From: Mesorhizobium sp. B2-4-15
GTDB taxonomy: Bacteria; Pseudomonadota; Alphaproteobacteria; Rhizobiales; Rhizobiaceae
Direction: 5' to 3'
Assembly (NCBI RefSeq): GCF_006658505.1
Contig: NZ_VFUZ01000010.1
Location: 62,001 to 126,000 of the forward strand
DNA: 64,000 nt
Of the stretch, positions 19,169 to 27,508 are shown piece by piece. Each line of letters starts with the position of its first letter. Position 1 is the stretch's first letter. The position numbers and the translations under genes are program-made. The notes under the pieces are model-generated. The model made no database searches, had not been told where the DNA came from, and worked only from the letters and a program-made list of their open reading frames with translations.

Positions 19169-19432
19169 TTAATAGCCGCTCGGGCAGCGGTCGATATAGA
19201 CCCGCCCATGGCGATCGCGGTACCGGCACTGGCCGCTTTCGCTGGCATGGCCGATCAGGGCGCCCGCCACGGCGCCGACAGCACCGCCGACGACAGCGCC
19301 CTGGACCGGATCCCCGGCAACGGCCGCGCCAACCGCGGCACCGCCAAGGCCGCCCACGGCCGCGCCTTTTTCCGTCTGCGAACATGCACCGAGCGCCGTC
19401 GCCAACACCAGAACAGTCAAGATCTTCTTCAT
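19169..19432 (-). CDS. glycine-zipper lipoprotein
   Basis: 87 residues. Signal sequence MKKILTVLVLATALGAC ends in a lipobox (LGAC), so the mature N terminus is a lipidated Cys. Residues about 28-65 form a glycine-zipper (GGLGGAAVGAAVAG ... GGAVGAVAGALIGHA), as in SlyB/OmpA-linked proteins that insert into or line membranes. The C terminus has two cysteines (CRYRDRHG, DRCPSGY) that may form a disulfide. GAGGAA precedes the ATG at 19432. The role is probably outer-membrane structural. Confidence 0.88.
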   Translation of the reverse strand: MKKILTVLVLATALGACSQTEKGAAVGGLGGAAVGAAVAGDPVQGAVVGGAVGAVAGALIGHASESGQCRYRDRHGRVYIDRCPSGY

Positions 19433-19561
19433 TTTGGTTCCTCTCACACGCGGGTCGCCGTCTCGCCGCCAAGCCCTTAACTCTCAGACGGCTAATTTGA
19501 TCCGAAAAGATCGAAGATCGAGGCACCGCGCGCTCGGACAAGCAGCGGCGTCCCACGCCGC

Positions 19562-20089
19562 TCATGCCTCGGTGTTGCGTTTCAGATTGGCGAGACCGGC
19601 CTCGAAATCCCTGCCGATCAGCGTGTCGAAATTCATGAAAAGGCCCATCAGCTTGGCGATGAAGGGCCGGCTGCCGCGCATCGCCCAACTGACGGCGGTG
19701 TTCTCGCCTGAGGGCACCAAGGTGAAGTCGACCGTGTTGTTGGCGCGGAACGGCTTCTCGAAATCGAGCTTGAGCGAAACCAGCGAGGACGGAACGGAAG
19801 TGACGATCTCCATGCGGCCCTTGCCGGCCTTGCCATTGCCTTCCCAGGCATAGGCGGCACCCTTGCCGCTTGCCGCGCCGGAGAGCGTCCGCTTCATATC
19901 CGGGTCGATCTTTTCATAGGGCGACCATGTCGGCCAGCGGCTGAAATCGTTGATCAGCGGGAAGATCGCTTCAGGCGGGGCTTTGATGGTGGCCGTGCGG
20001 GTGGTGACGAAATCATTCGGCCGTGTCGCGGCGTAGATGAGAACGGCGGCAATGATGATGACCAGGATGATGAGGATGGTGCTGAACAT
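19562..20089 (-). CDS. SRPBCC (START-like) family protein with N-terminal membrane anchor
   Basis: 175 residues. A single N-terminal hydrophobic helix (STILIILVIIIAAVLIYAA) is followed by an SRPBCC fold: ATIKAPPEAIFPLINDFSRWPTW, then YAWEGNGKAGKGRM and DFTLVPSGENTAVSWAM. Such proteins bind hydrophobic ligands. Start MFSTILI at 20089 is preceded by AGGAGAG. The longer frame runs back through the DoxX gene in another reading frame and was rejected. It is downstream of the DoxX-like gene with a 17-nt gap, so the two are likely co-transcribed. Confidence 0.88.
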   Translation of the reverse strand: MFSTILIILVIIIAAVLIYAATRPNDFVTTRTATIKAPPEAIFPLINDFSRWPTWSPYEKIDPDMKRTLSGAASGKGAAYAWEGNGKAGKGRMEIVTSVPSSLVSLKLDFEKPFRANNTVDFTLVPSGENTAVSWAMRGSRPFIAKLMGLFMNFDTLIGRDFEAGLANLKRNTEA

Positions 20090-20106
20090 TTTTCTCTCCT
20101 CCGGAA

Positions 20107-20517
20107 TTATCGGCTGAACGGGATCAGCGCGCGCACGCGGGGGTCGCGCAGATAGAGGCCGCCCCACAGGATGATGCCGAGATAGACGCCGAACAGCGTG
20201 TGCGAGAACAAAGGGTTGTCGACACGTACGTTGGTGGCGATGGCGCCGCCCATATAGGCGGTGAGCAGGATGGCGCCGAGCACCGAGGTGCGCGGCCATG
20301 CGTAGAGCGCCGTCGAGACCAGGCCGATGGCACCAAGCATGCGCGCGACATTCGGATCGGCCGGCCAGCCGAGCGGCACCATCGACTGGGTCACCACGTC
20401 GAGCGGCGGCAGCTTGATGGCGCCGTCGAAGATCATGAACAGGACAATGAGGCCGCTGAACACGCGACCGGTCCACAAGGCGCCGGACGAGACGGGCGCG
20501 GCTTCGGAAATGTTCAT
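20107..20517 (-). CDS. DoxX-like family membrane protein
   Basis: 136 residues, four hydrophobic segments: WTGRVFSGLIVLFMIFDG, MLGAIGLVSTALYAW, LGAILLTAYMGGAIA and LFGVYLGIILWGGLY. This is the DoxX-like layout, with an acidic residue after the first helix (FDGAIKL). Start MNISEAA at 20517 is preceded by GGAGGGAAG. It is paired with the SRPBCC gene downstream, a frequent combination. The function is not established. Confidence 0.88.
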   Translation of the reverse strand: MNISEAAPVSSGALWTGRVFSGLIVLFMIFDGAIKLPPLDVVTQSMVPLGWPADPNVARMLGAIGLVSTALYAWPRTSVLGAILLTAYMGGAIATNVRVDNPLFSHTLFGVYLGIILWGGLYLRDPRVRALIPFSR

Positions 20518-20648
20518 TGGTTCTTCCCTCCGGTTGGTTTGAGCCCTTTTGCGGGGTCGAACCAAGGACGCGGCATTGGGCGGCAATCCTACAGGGTCCT
20601 GGAGTCTTTTTGATCCGTCCGGTCGCGGGCGGCAAGCTGGACCGGATA

Positions 20649-21554
20649 TTAGGAGAAGTAGAACCTCTGAGCCGGGATCATCTTCGGCGGCGTCTCGCCA
20701 AGCGCCTCGAACACCGAGATTTCGCAGACGCGGCACAGGCCGTCGAGGGCAAGGTCGTTGGCTTCGGTGCCGAACGGATCCTCGAGTTCTTCCGAAAGCG
20801 CGTCGAGACCGAAGAAGGTGTAGGCGATCAGCGCCGTGAACAGCGGCGTTGCCCAGCCGGCGGTCGAGATCAGGCCGATGGGTAGAAGCAGGCAGACGAT
20901 GTAGGCCGTGCGGTGCACCAGCAGCGTATAGGCGAAGGGCAATGGCGTGCCGGCGATCCGCTCGCAGCCGGCCTGGATGGCCGATATCGACGCCAGTCTT
21001 TCATCCAGGATGCGGAAGCCGATCGCGTCGAGGTCACCGCCCCGGCGCTGGGCATTGGCGCGCCGGCCCATGCGCCTGACCATCTCGTCCGCCGGATTGG
21101 CGAAGCTTGCGGCCCGCTCCGCCTCGGCATCGATGAAGGCGCTGGCGTCTTTCACGCTGTCGATCTTGCGCAACTGTCCGCGCAGAAAGTGACAGAAGGC
21201 CAGCGCCTCCATCAGCAGGGCGCGCTGCTCGACCTGGTCGGGAATGAGGCTGGTGGTGGCGCGGGCCAGATTGCGGATTTCGAAGACCAGCGCGCCCCAC
21301 AGCTTGCGCGCCTCCCACCAGCGGTCATAGGCGGCATTGTTGCGGAACGAAAGGTAGATCGACAAGGTGACGCCCACCAACCCGAAAGGCGCGATGCTGA
21401 AGGCGCCGAGGTCGAGGTGAAACTGGCGCGCCACGACAAGAATGACCGCCGAATAAAGCGCGAAGCCAAGGATCTGCGGCAGGATGCGCGGCACCACGGA
21501 GCCGCGCATGACGAAGAACAGCTGCAGAAAGGTGGGGCGCGGGCGAACGATCAT
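20649..21554 (-). CDS. bestrophin-like (UPF0187) membrane protein
   Basis: 301 residues. Hallmarks of the bacterial bestrophin/UPF0187 family: RPRPTFLQLFFVMRGSV at the N terminus, LSFRNNAAYDRWWEARKLWG in the second helix region and a C-terminal acidic ELEDPFGTEANDL motif that in bestrophins forms part of a Ca/gating cluster. These proteins form pentameric ion channels. Start MIVRPRP at 21554 is preferred over 21773, which adds a hydrophilic tail. Confidence 0.9.
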   Translation of the reverse strand: MIVRPRPTFLQLFFVMRGSVVPRILPQILGFALYSAVILVVARQFHLDLGAFSIAPFGLVGVTLSIYLSFRNNAAYDRWWEARKLWGALVFEIRNLARATTSLIPDQVEQRALLMEALAFCHFLRGQLRKIDSVKDASAFIDAEAERAASFANPADEMVRRMGRRANAQRRGGDLDAIGFRILDERLASISAIQAGCERIAGTPLPFAYTLLVHRTAYIVCLLLPIGLISTAGWATPLFTALIAYTFFGLDALSEELEDPFGTEANDLALDGLCRVCEISVFEALGETPPKMIPAQRFYFS

Positions 21555-21736
21555 CGAAGGGCCTTTCACGGACCGGCGTCGGCCCTCAACTCCTGTATTG
21601 TGCGATCGGACAGATGCGCAAGCCCGGCCGCCAGCGACATCGCGATGTCGCGCGGTGTGCGGACTATCGGCATCCGGCAGTTGCGGATATTGAGGAAATT
21701 GCGCGGCGGTGAGGCATCCCTGTTCAGGCGAGAAAA

Positions 21737-22144
21737 ATGACCGGCGAGACCGATCTGAAAAAGCTGCTGGCATCGATGACGCCGGAATTGCTCGATGGCA
21801 CCTATGTCTTCGCGACGCTGGCGCCCGGCGTTCTCCGGCCGGAAGGCCTCGATCCGGTCATGATGTTTCGCGAGCGCGAGGGCACGACGTTGATTGTAAC
21901 TGAGATGGCCGCCCATATCACGGGGCTGGCCGCTTCATTCCGCTGCCGGATGATCACGCTGAACATTCACTCGTCGCTGGAAGCAGTCGGCTTCCTCGCC
22001 GCCATCACCGCGCGGCTCGCCGCCGCCGGCATGGGCGTCAATCCGGTCTCGGGCTTTTATCACGACCACCTGTTCGTCCCCGCGGACCGGGCTCGGGAGG
22101 CATTGGGGTTGCTGCGCCAGTTGGCCAGGGACAACGCAGGCTGA
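21737..22144 (+). CDS. ACT domain-containing protein
   Basis: 135 residues with two ACT-like segments: residues 10-60 (LASMTPELLDGTYVFATL ... LIVTE) and residues 75-130 (MITLNIHSSLEAVGFLAAITARLAAAGMGVNPVSGFYHDHLFV). This matches the small stand-alone ACT family (DUF2241/ACT_3 type), likely a ligand-sensing protein binding an amino acid. The target is unknown. It is divergent from the bestrophin-like gene, and a repeat element follows it. Confidence 0.85.
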   Translation: MTGETDLKKLLASMTPELLDGTYVFATLAPGVLRPEGLDPVMMFREREGTTLIVTEMAAHITGLAASFRCRMITLNIHSSLEAVGFLAAITARLAAAGMGVNPVSGFYHDHLFVPADRAREALGLLRQLARDNAG

Positions 22145-22179
22145 AATCAGCACCTGCGAACATAGGTAGGTGCAGGCCT

Positions 22180-22330
22180 TCCCTTCTCCCCTTGTGGGAG
22201 AAGGTGGCCGAGCGAAGCTCGGTCGGATGAGGGGTGCTCCAGAAAGCACCGATGTCTCATTCCTTCCAGCACCCCTCAACCGTCTCGGTGCTGTGCGCCG
22301 ATCCACCTTCTCCCACAAGGGGAGAAGGAA
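22180..22330. repeat. paired inverted repeat, family B copy 1
   Basis: Arm 1 (22180-22242) and arm 2 (22268-22330) are near-complementary, each holding a CTCCC-TTGTGGGAG hairpin core and a GGTGGCCGAGCGAAGCTCGG or complementary block. The whole can fold into one long cruciform. A second copy is at 23791-23944. Confidence 0.8.
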
Positions 22331-22425
22331 GAGAGGCGCCGAGCCCGCGACCGCGGGCCGCCGGTCGTCCGGCGCCCTCGCGGAGGGCCCGCCGCGGCAG
22401 CGGCGACACGGCCCGTGAGCGAAAA

Positions 22426-23460
22426 CTAAGCCGCCTTCTGCTTCGGCTGGATCAGGCCACGCTCGATCAGCAACTCTGCGATCTGCACGGCGTTCAGCGC
22501 CGCGCCCTTGCGCAGATTGTCGGAGACGACCCACATCGACAGGCCGTTGTCGACGGTCGAATCCTCGCGGATGCGCGAGATGAAGGTGGCGTCCTCGCCG
22601 GCCGATTCGAGCGGCGTGATGTAGCCGCCGTCCTCGCGCTTGTCCAAGACCTGGCATCCGGGGGCATCGCGCAGGATGTCGCGTGCCTCGTCGGCGGTGA
22701 TCGGCTTTTCGAACTCGATATTGACCGCTTCCGAGTGGCCGATGAACACCGGCACGCGCACGCAGGTCGCCGTCAGCTTGATCTTGGGGTCGAGCATCTT
22801 CTTGGTTTCGGCGACCATCTTCCACTCTTCCTTGGTGAAGCCGTCGTCGAGGAAGACGTCGATATGCGGGATGACGTTGAAGGCGATGCGCTTGGTGAAC
22901 TTCTTGACGTCGACCTGATCGGCGACGAATACCGCGCGGGTCTGGGTAAAGAGCTCGTCCATGCCTTCCTTGCCCGCGCCGGACACCGACTGGTAGGTGG
23001 CGACGACGACACGCTTGATGGTCGCGACATCATGCAGCGGCTTCAGCGCCACGACCAGCTGCGCCGTCGAGCAGTTCGGATTGGCGATGATGTTCTTGCG
23101 TGTGAACAGCGAGATCGCATCCGGATTCACTTCCGGCACGATGAGCGGCACGTCCTGGTCGTAGCGGAAGGCCGACGAATTATCGATGACCACGCAGCCC
23201 TGCTTGCCGATCTTCGGCGACCATTCCTTGGAGACGTTGCCGCCCGCCGACATGATGCAGATGTCGGTGTCGGAAAAATCATACTGGTCGAGCGGCCTGA
23301 CCTTCAGCGTACGGTCGCCGAACGACACTTCCGTGCCCATGCTGCGCCGCGAGGCCAGCGCCACCACTTCGCTAACCGGAAAGCCGCGCTCTTCCAGTAT
23401 GTTGAGCATTTCCCGGCCCACATTGCCCGTGGCGCCGACGACTGCAACCTTGAAACTCAT
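22426..23460 (-). CDS. asd: aspartate-semialdehyde dehydrogenase
   Basis: 344 residues, normal length. It makes aspartate-semialdehyde from aspartyl phosphate with NADPH, feeding lysine, diaminopimelate, methionine and threonine synthesis. The Rossmann motif VVGATGNVG opens the protein. The catalytic cysteine is in NPNCSTAQ near residue 130. The TYQSVSGAGK and RVPVFIGHSEAVNIEF segments are typical of the Gram-negative type. It is monocistronic, flanked on both sides by family B repeats. Confidence 0.97.
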   Translation of the reverse strand: MSFKVAVVGATGNVGREMLNILEERGFPVSEVVALASRRSMGTEVSFGDRTLKVRPLDQYDFSDTDICIMSAGGNVSKEWSPKIGKQGCVVIDNSSAFRYDQDVPLIVPEVNPDAISLFTRKNIIANPNCSTAQLVVALKPLHDVATIKRVVVATYQSVSGAGKEGMDELFTQTRAVFVADQVDVKKFTKRIAFNVIPHIDVFLDDGFTKEEWKMVAETKKMLDPKIKLTATCVRVPVFIGHSEAVNIEFEKPITADEARDILRDAPGCQVLDKREDGGYITPLESAGEDATFISRIREDSTVDNGLSMWVVSDNLRKGAALNAVQIAELLIERGLIQPKQKAA

Positions 23461-23515
23461 CGAAATCTCCTGTCCCTCTCCGCTTGGTTTGTTGGAGAAA
23501 ACCCGCCGGCCGATG

Positions 23516-23550
23516 CGGGTTCCGTCCCCCGGGCCGGACCCGGGAGAGGG
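23516..23550. repeat. GC-rich palindrome upstream of asd
   Basis: The stretch holds two CCCGGG blocks separated by CCGGA, flanked by GGGTTCCG and GAGAGGG. It is short and self-complementary, and resembles a fragment of a dispersed element. Confidence 0.4.
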
Positions 23551-23567
23551 TGGTTAGGCCAAGGGAA

Positions 23568-23717
23568 TCACACCGTTTTGGTGGTGGTTTTGGTGGTTTT
23601 CTTGGCCAAGAATAGGGTTTTGCCGGAACGAGGCGACGCGCCGACGCGCCCGGCCCGATGGTTTACATCGTGGCAGGGGGCATCGAATGCAAGAGGAGCC
23701 ATCGAGAGGCCGCGCAT
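23568..23717 (-). CDS. possible 49-residue hypothetical protein
   Basis: Open frame MRGLSMAPLAFDAPCHDV with a tail of Lys/Thr (KKTTKTTTKTV). The initiation context is weak (GGGATCG about 10 nt away), and the frame lies in the gap between asd and a repeat element. The Lys/Thr-rich ending is the only remark. It may be a chance frame; no function is proposed. Confidence 0.25.
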   Translation of the reverse strand: MRGLSMAPLAFDAPCHDVNHRAGRVGASPRSGKTLFLAKKTTKTTTKTV

Positions 23718-23790
23718 CGAAAAACGATCCCGTTCGAAGCGGGCTTTTACGCGGTTTGCGGCAGGAGTCAATTGGTCGCGCGACGCTGCT

Positions 23791-23944
23791 CTTCCCTTCC
23801 CCCCTTTGTGGGGGAAGGTGGCCGAGCAAAGCTCGGTCGGATGAGGGGTGCTCCAGCTTGGCACCGACGGCGATCCTTCCAGCACACCTCAACCGTCTTG
23901 GCGCTGCGCGCCGATCCACCTTCTCCCACAGGGGGAGAAGGGAA
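23791..23944. repeat. paired inverted repeat, family B copy 2
   Basis: Arm 1 (23791-23854) and arm 2 (23880-23944) repeat the design of 22180-22330, including GGTGGCCGAGCAAAGCTCGG and ATGAGGGGTGCTCCAG. The two copies differ by scattered substitutions, suggesting an old family. Confidence 0.8.
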
Positions 23945-24076
23945 AGCGGTACCTCTTGCCCTGTACAAGAGCGGCGCCAGGAAGTACGAACGGCCAAGAT
24001 TGTTTTGGCTGGCGCTGCGCCAGCCCCGGTATGTGCTCCATGATGAGCGCGGAACCCTGAATTCCGAAAGAACGAG

Positions 24077-25942
24077 ATGTCCAACTTCGAAGGGGTCGTT
24101 CCTGCGCTGGCACAAGCGCTGGAAAAACGCGGCTATGCCGAGCTGACGCCGGTGCAAAAGGCGGTGCTGGAGCTCGGCCAGTCCGACGCATTGGTGTCGG
24201 CGCAGACCGGCTCGGGCAAGACCGTGGCCTTCGGCCTCGCCATGGCGCCGACGCTTCTCGATGGCGCCGAACGCTTTTCCGGTGCCGCCGCGCCGCTGGC
24301 ATTGGCAGTGGCGCCGACGCGCGAACTGGCGCTACAGGTGACGCGCGAACTGGAATGGCTCTACGAGCTGACCGGAGCCACCGTGGCGTCCTGCGTCGGC
24401 GGCATGGACATGCGCACCGAACGGCGCGCGCTGGAGCGTGGCGCCCACATCGTCGTCGGCACGCCTGGTCGCCTGCGCGACCACATCACCCGCAATTCGC
24501 TCGACATGTCGGCATTGAAGGCCGTTGTGCTCGACGAGGCCGACGAGATGCTCGACCTCGGCTTTCGCGAGGATCTCGAATTCATCCTCGACGCCGCGCC
24601 CACCGATCGCCGCACCCTGATGTTCTCGGCCACCGTGCCGCGCTCCATCGCGACGCTCGCCCAGGGCTACCAGCGCGATGCCGTGCGCATCTCGGCCGCC
24701 GGCGAGGAGAAGCAGCACCTCGACATCGAATACCGGGCGCTCAGCGTCGCCCAGGCCGACCGCGAGAACGCCATCATCAACGTGCTGCGCTATTACGAAG
24801 CCAAGAACGCGCTGGTGTTCTGCAACACGCGCGCCGCGGTCAACCATCTCACCGCGCGCTTCAACAATCGCAATTTCTCCGTCGTCGCGCTTTCGGGCGA
24901 GCTCAGCCAGAACGAACGCAGCCATGCCTTGCAGGCGATGCGCGACGGCCGCGCGAAAGTCTGCATCGCCACCGATGTGGCGGCGCGCGGCATCGACCTG
25001 CCCAACCTCGAACTGGTGATCCATGCCGACCTGCCGACCAATCCCGAAACGCTGCTGCACCGCAGCGGCCGCACCGGGCGCGCCGGGCGCAAGGGCGTCA
25101 GCGCGCTGATCGTGCCTAACAGCGCCCGCAGGCGCACCGAACGGCTGCTGCAGAGCGCCAAGCTGACGGCGACATGGGCAAGCCCGCCCTCGGCCGACGA
25201 CGTCATGCGGCGCGACGACGAGCGCATCCTAGCCGATCCGGCCTTTGACGAACCGGTGAAGGAGGACGAGCGCGCTTTCATCGACGCGCTTCTCTCCAGG
25301 CACGGCGCCGAGCAGGTGGCGGCCGCTTTCGTGCGCCAGTGCCGGTCCAGCCGCTCGGCGCCCGAGGATCTGATGGATGTCGCGCCGTTCACGCCTTCGC
25401 GTGACAGCCAGGCGGGCGAAAAATTCGCCCGCCGCGACGAGGCGCCCAGCCGCCGTGATGATTTCGGCGCCAGTGTCTGGTTTTCGCTGTCGGTCGGGCG
25501 CCGGCAGAATGCCGAGCCGCGCTGGCTGATCCCGATGCTGTGCCGCGCCGGCGGCATCTCCAAGCGCGAAATCGGCGCCATCAAGATGCAGCCGGAGGAA
25601 ACCTTCGTGCAGATCGCCGCCGACTGGGCCGACCGCTTTCTCGCCGCGATCGGTCCGGACCGCAAATTGCAGGGCAACATCGCGGTCAAGCGGCTGGAGG
25701 GCACGCCGGACCTGTCGCGGGCCGGCTATCAGCCGCCAACCCCGGACAAGAAACCGCATCGCGGCAAGGCGCCGTTCGACCCGAGCGCACCGAAGCGCAA
25801 ATTCGAGAAGCGTGCACCGGCTTCAGCCGATCAGCGCCCGGCAGCCGCGCATGAGGCAAAGCCGTGGGCGAAAAAGCCCGGCAAGCCGAAATTCGAAAAT
25901 GCCGGTGCGCCAAAGCACAAGACGAAGAAACGCCCTTCATAG
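24077..25942 (+). CDS. DEAD-box ATP-dependent RNA helicase with DbpA-type RNA-binding domain
   Basis: 621 residues. Helicase domain 1: Q motif around FEGVVPALAQALEKRGYAEL, motif I AQTGSGKT (about 50), Ia PTRELALQ, GTPGRL, motif II DEAD and motif III SAT. Domain 2: ARGIDLPN and HRSGRTGRAGRKG (motif VI). A DbpA-like RNA-binding domain follows (ISKREIGAIKMQPEETFVQI, about residues 495-545). The tail is Lys/Pro-rich. It probably acts in ribosome assembly or cold-shock RNA remodelling. Confidence 0.95.
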   Translation: MSNFEGVVPALAQALEKRGYAELTPVQKAVLELGQSDALVSAQTGSGKTVAFGLAMAPTLLDGAERFSGAAAPLALAVAPTRELALQVTRELEWLYELTGATVASCVGGMDMRTERRALERGAHIVVGTPGRLRDHITRNSLDMSALKAVVLDEADEMLDLGFREDLEFILDAAPTDRRTLMFSATVPRSIATLAQGYQRDAVRISAAGEEKQHLDIEYRALSVAQADRENAIINVLRYYEAKNALVFCNTRAAVNHLTARFNNRNFSVVALSGELSQNERSHALQAMRDGRAKVCIATDVAARGIDLPNLELVIHADLPTNPETLLHRSGRTGRAGRKGVSALIVPNSARRRTERLLQSAKLTATWASPPSADDVMRRDDERILADPAFDEPVKEDERAFIDALLSRHGAEQVAAAFVRQCRSSRSAPEDLMDVAPFTPSRDSQAGEKFARRDEAPSRRDDFGASVWFSLSVGRRQNAEPRWLIPMLCRAGGISKREIGAIKMQPEETFVQIAADWADRFLAAIGPDRKLQGNIAVKRLEGTPDLSRAGYQPPTPDKKPHRGKAPFDPSAPKRKFEKRAPASADQRPAAAHEAKPWAKKPGKPKFENAGAPKHKTKKRPS

Positions 25943-26208
25943 GACAAGGCTGTCACGCTGCCTGGCCGCGCTCTCCTTCAGGCCGGCCTTGATGGCGGCC
26001 CAGCTTGCCGATGCCGTGTCGGCCGGTGCTGCCTTGCGATGCGCTCCACCAGCGATGATCGCCAGGCGTGATCGTCCGCCATCCTGCGGATCGCGGCGTA
26101 CCAGCCGGCCTGATCGTTGGAATCGATCGCCGGCATCAGCCCGCCGCTCGCCTCGATCAGCGACGGCGCGGTCGCAGTTTTTTGCGTGCATGTTGCAATC
26201 GTGGACAA
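25943..26208 (-). pseudogene. remnant of a glycosyltransferase (C-terminal fragment, frameshifted)
   Basis: On the minus strand one frame reads SLIEASGGLMPAIDSNDQAG then YAAIRRMADDHAWRSSL and IARQHRP. After a frame change it continues SWAAIKAGLKES. This is the style of the C-terminal end of a group 1 glycosyltransferase (substitution of the GT4 E-x7-E region then a helix). Neither frame has a plausible start, and the N-terminal three quarters are missing. The fragment stops at about 25940, directly against the helicase stop. The reading is based on pattern memory only. Confidence 0.45.
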
Positions 26209-26254
26209 CCTGTAGTAGCAGTTGGCATATTGCTACAGGATTGGGGGGCAGGGT

Positions 26255-26902
26255 GTGCGCGGAGCAGTGGTTCATTACGACCAGGATCAAGATTACGGGT
26301 ACATTAACGGAACCGACGGCAAGCGCTATTTCTTTTCGCGTACCGACCTAAGCCAGGAGATCCCCCTCGTCAGGGGAACGCTCGTCGAGTTCCAGCCGGA
26401 CGACGGCACGGCCCACAATATAGCCATGGCCGCCTCAACCACACCGTCGTCAAGCACCGGTCCACGGCCAGGCCGACCTGCCGAAAAGGGTTCCACGGGA
26501 CTGTGGGCCTATTTCGGGCGCACGGTGAGCGTGAACTATTTCAATTTCGATGGACGTGCCCGCCGCAAGGAATTCTGGGCCTTTTGGCTATGCTTTAATG
26601 TTGTGCTGGCGGCGCTTCTTGGCTTCGGGATACTCGTCAATCTGGCCATCAACGGCTTCGGCATCAATGCGGGTAGGAGCTCGATAGGATACCTGCCCGC
26701 CCTTATCTTCATGGCGGTATTCGGCCTGTCATGGATTGCGCTGACAGTGCGGCGTCTGCACGATGTCGGCCTGAGCGGCTGGCTTGTCTTGCCCTGCTTC
26801 ATCCCAATCATCGGTGGAGTGGCCGTGCTGGTCTTGGGGCTAGCGCCGTCTCAGGTCGGTGAAAACCCGTGGGGGCCGGTGCCGGCAGGGGTTGGGGTTT
26901 AG
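26255..26902 (+). CDS. cold-shock-like domain fused to DUF805 membrane protein
   Basis: About 215 residues. N-terminal residues 1-60 resemble a cold-shock OB fold (GAVVHYDQDQDYGYINGTDGKRYFF). After a linker rich in Ser, Pro and Gly comes a DUF805 unit (YFNFDGRARRKEFWAFWL, then membrane segments and VRRLHDVGLSGWLVL). DUF805 proteins are small membrane proteins of unknown role. GTG 26255 has GGGGGG 8 nt upstream; an ATG at 26222 is also in frame. GC is slightly lower than its neighbours. Confidence 0.8.
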   Translation: MRGAVVHYDQDQDYGYINGTDGKRYFFSRTDLSQEIPLVRGTLVEFQPDDGTAHNIAMAASTTPSSSTGPRPGRPAEKGSTGLWAYFGRTVSVNYFNFDGRARRKEFWAFWLCFNVVLAALLGFGILVNLAINGFGINAGRSSIGYLPALIFMAVFGLSWIALTVRRLHDVGLSGWLVLPCFIPIIGGVAVLVLGLAPSQVGENPWGPVPAGVGV

Positions 26903-27002
26903 AGGCCAGCCCCAAAAGGAAACGAGAATGTTTCTCAGCCGGAGAAACAAGGGTTAGTCACAGCTGAGATCCGCCGTTCAGCGTCGGAGTTGAAGATTCC
27001 GC

Positions 27003-27041
27003 TTGCATTATAGTCCGCGCGCAGATAATCTGTGCACAGAT
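27003..27041 (+). promoter_or_regulatory. promoter with palindrome for the SRPBCC-MarR pair
   Basis: TTGCAT (27003-27008) and ATAATC (27025-27030) are 16 nt apart. The perfect palindrome ATCTGTGCACAGAT (27028-27041) overlaps the -10 element. Because a MarR gene is in the same unit, this is a plausible autoregulatory operator. Confidence 0.45.
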
Positions 27042-27079
27042 CGATTTATCGATCGGACAAGACGGATGGAGGCAAGATT

Positions 27080-27508
27080 ATGTGGAGCAATGAGTACACC
27101 GCGATTTCCCCGCTACCGGCTCGCGCCATCTGGAATGCGCTCAAGGCTTTGCATGAAGGCCGCCTGACCTATGAAGGGTCGGATACCTTCGTGCTGCACG
27201 GGCCATTCGCCAAAGGCACCCGTGTCTCGGTGACCCCGGTGGGGCAGGACACCTTCGAATCCACCATCGTCGATCTCGTGGAAAACGTTACCTATGCCGA
27301 CCAAACCTCGTTCGGCGATACGACGCTGCTGTTCCGGCATACGCTGGTGCCGGTCGAAGGCGGCACGCAGGTGACCCATAGGCTCGAAATCTCGGGCCCG
27401 TCGGCCGCCGAGGTCGGACCGGAACTCGGGCCGCAGATCAGCGGCGATTTCGACACCTCGATGGCCAGGCTGTTCGAAGAGGCAAAGGAGTTGGCGAACC
27501 GTGGCTGA
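27080..27508 (+). CDS. SRPBCC family protein
   Basis: 142 residues. N-terminal SPLPARAIWNALKALHEGRL, the strand DTFESTIVDLVENV and the C-terminal helix GDFDTSMARLFEEAKELA fit the START-like fold, which binds small hydrophobic ligands. GGAGG lies 8 nt before the ATG. It overlaps the MarR gene by 8 nt. The ligand is unknown; MarR partners often sense aromatic compounds. Confidence 0.8.
   Translation: MWSNEYTAISPLPARAIWNALKALHEGRLTYEGSDTFVLHGPFAKGTRVSVTPVGQDTFESTIVDLVENVTYADQTSFGDTTLLFRHTLVPVEGGTQVTHRLEISGPSAAEVGPELGPQISGDFDTSMARLFEEAKELANRG

Noticed and set aside
22145-24076. CRISPR array or tandem repeat region around asd
   Set aside because: The repeats are two inverted-pair elements, not regularly spaced direct repeats, and no cas gene is present.
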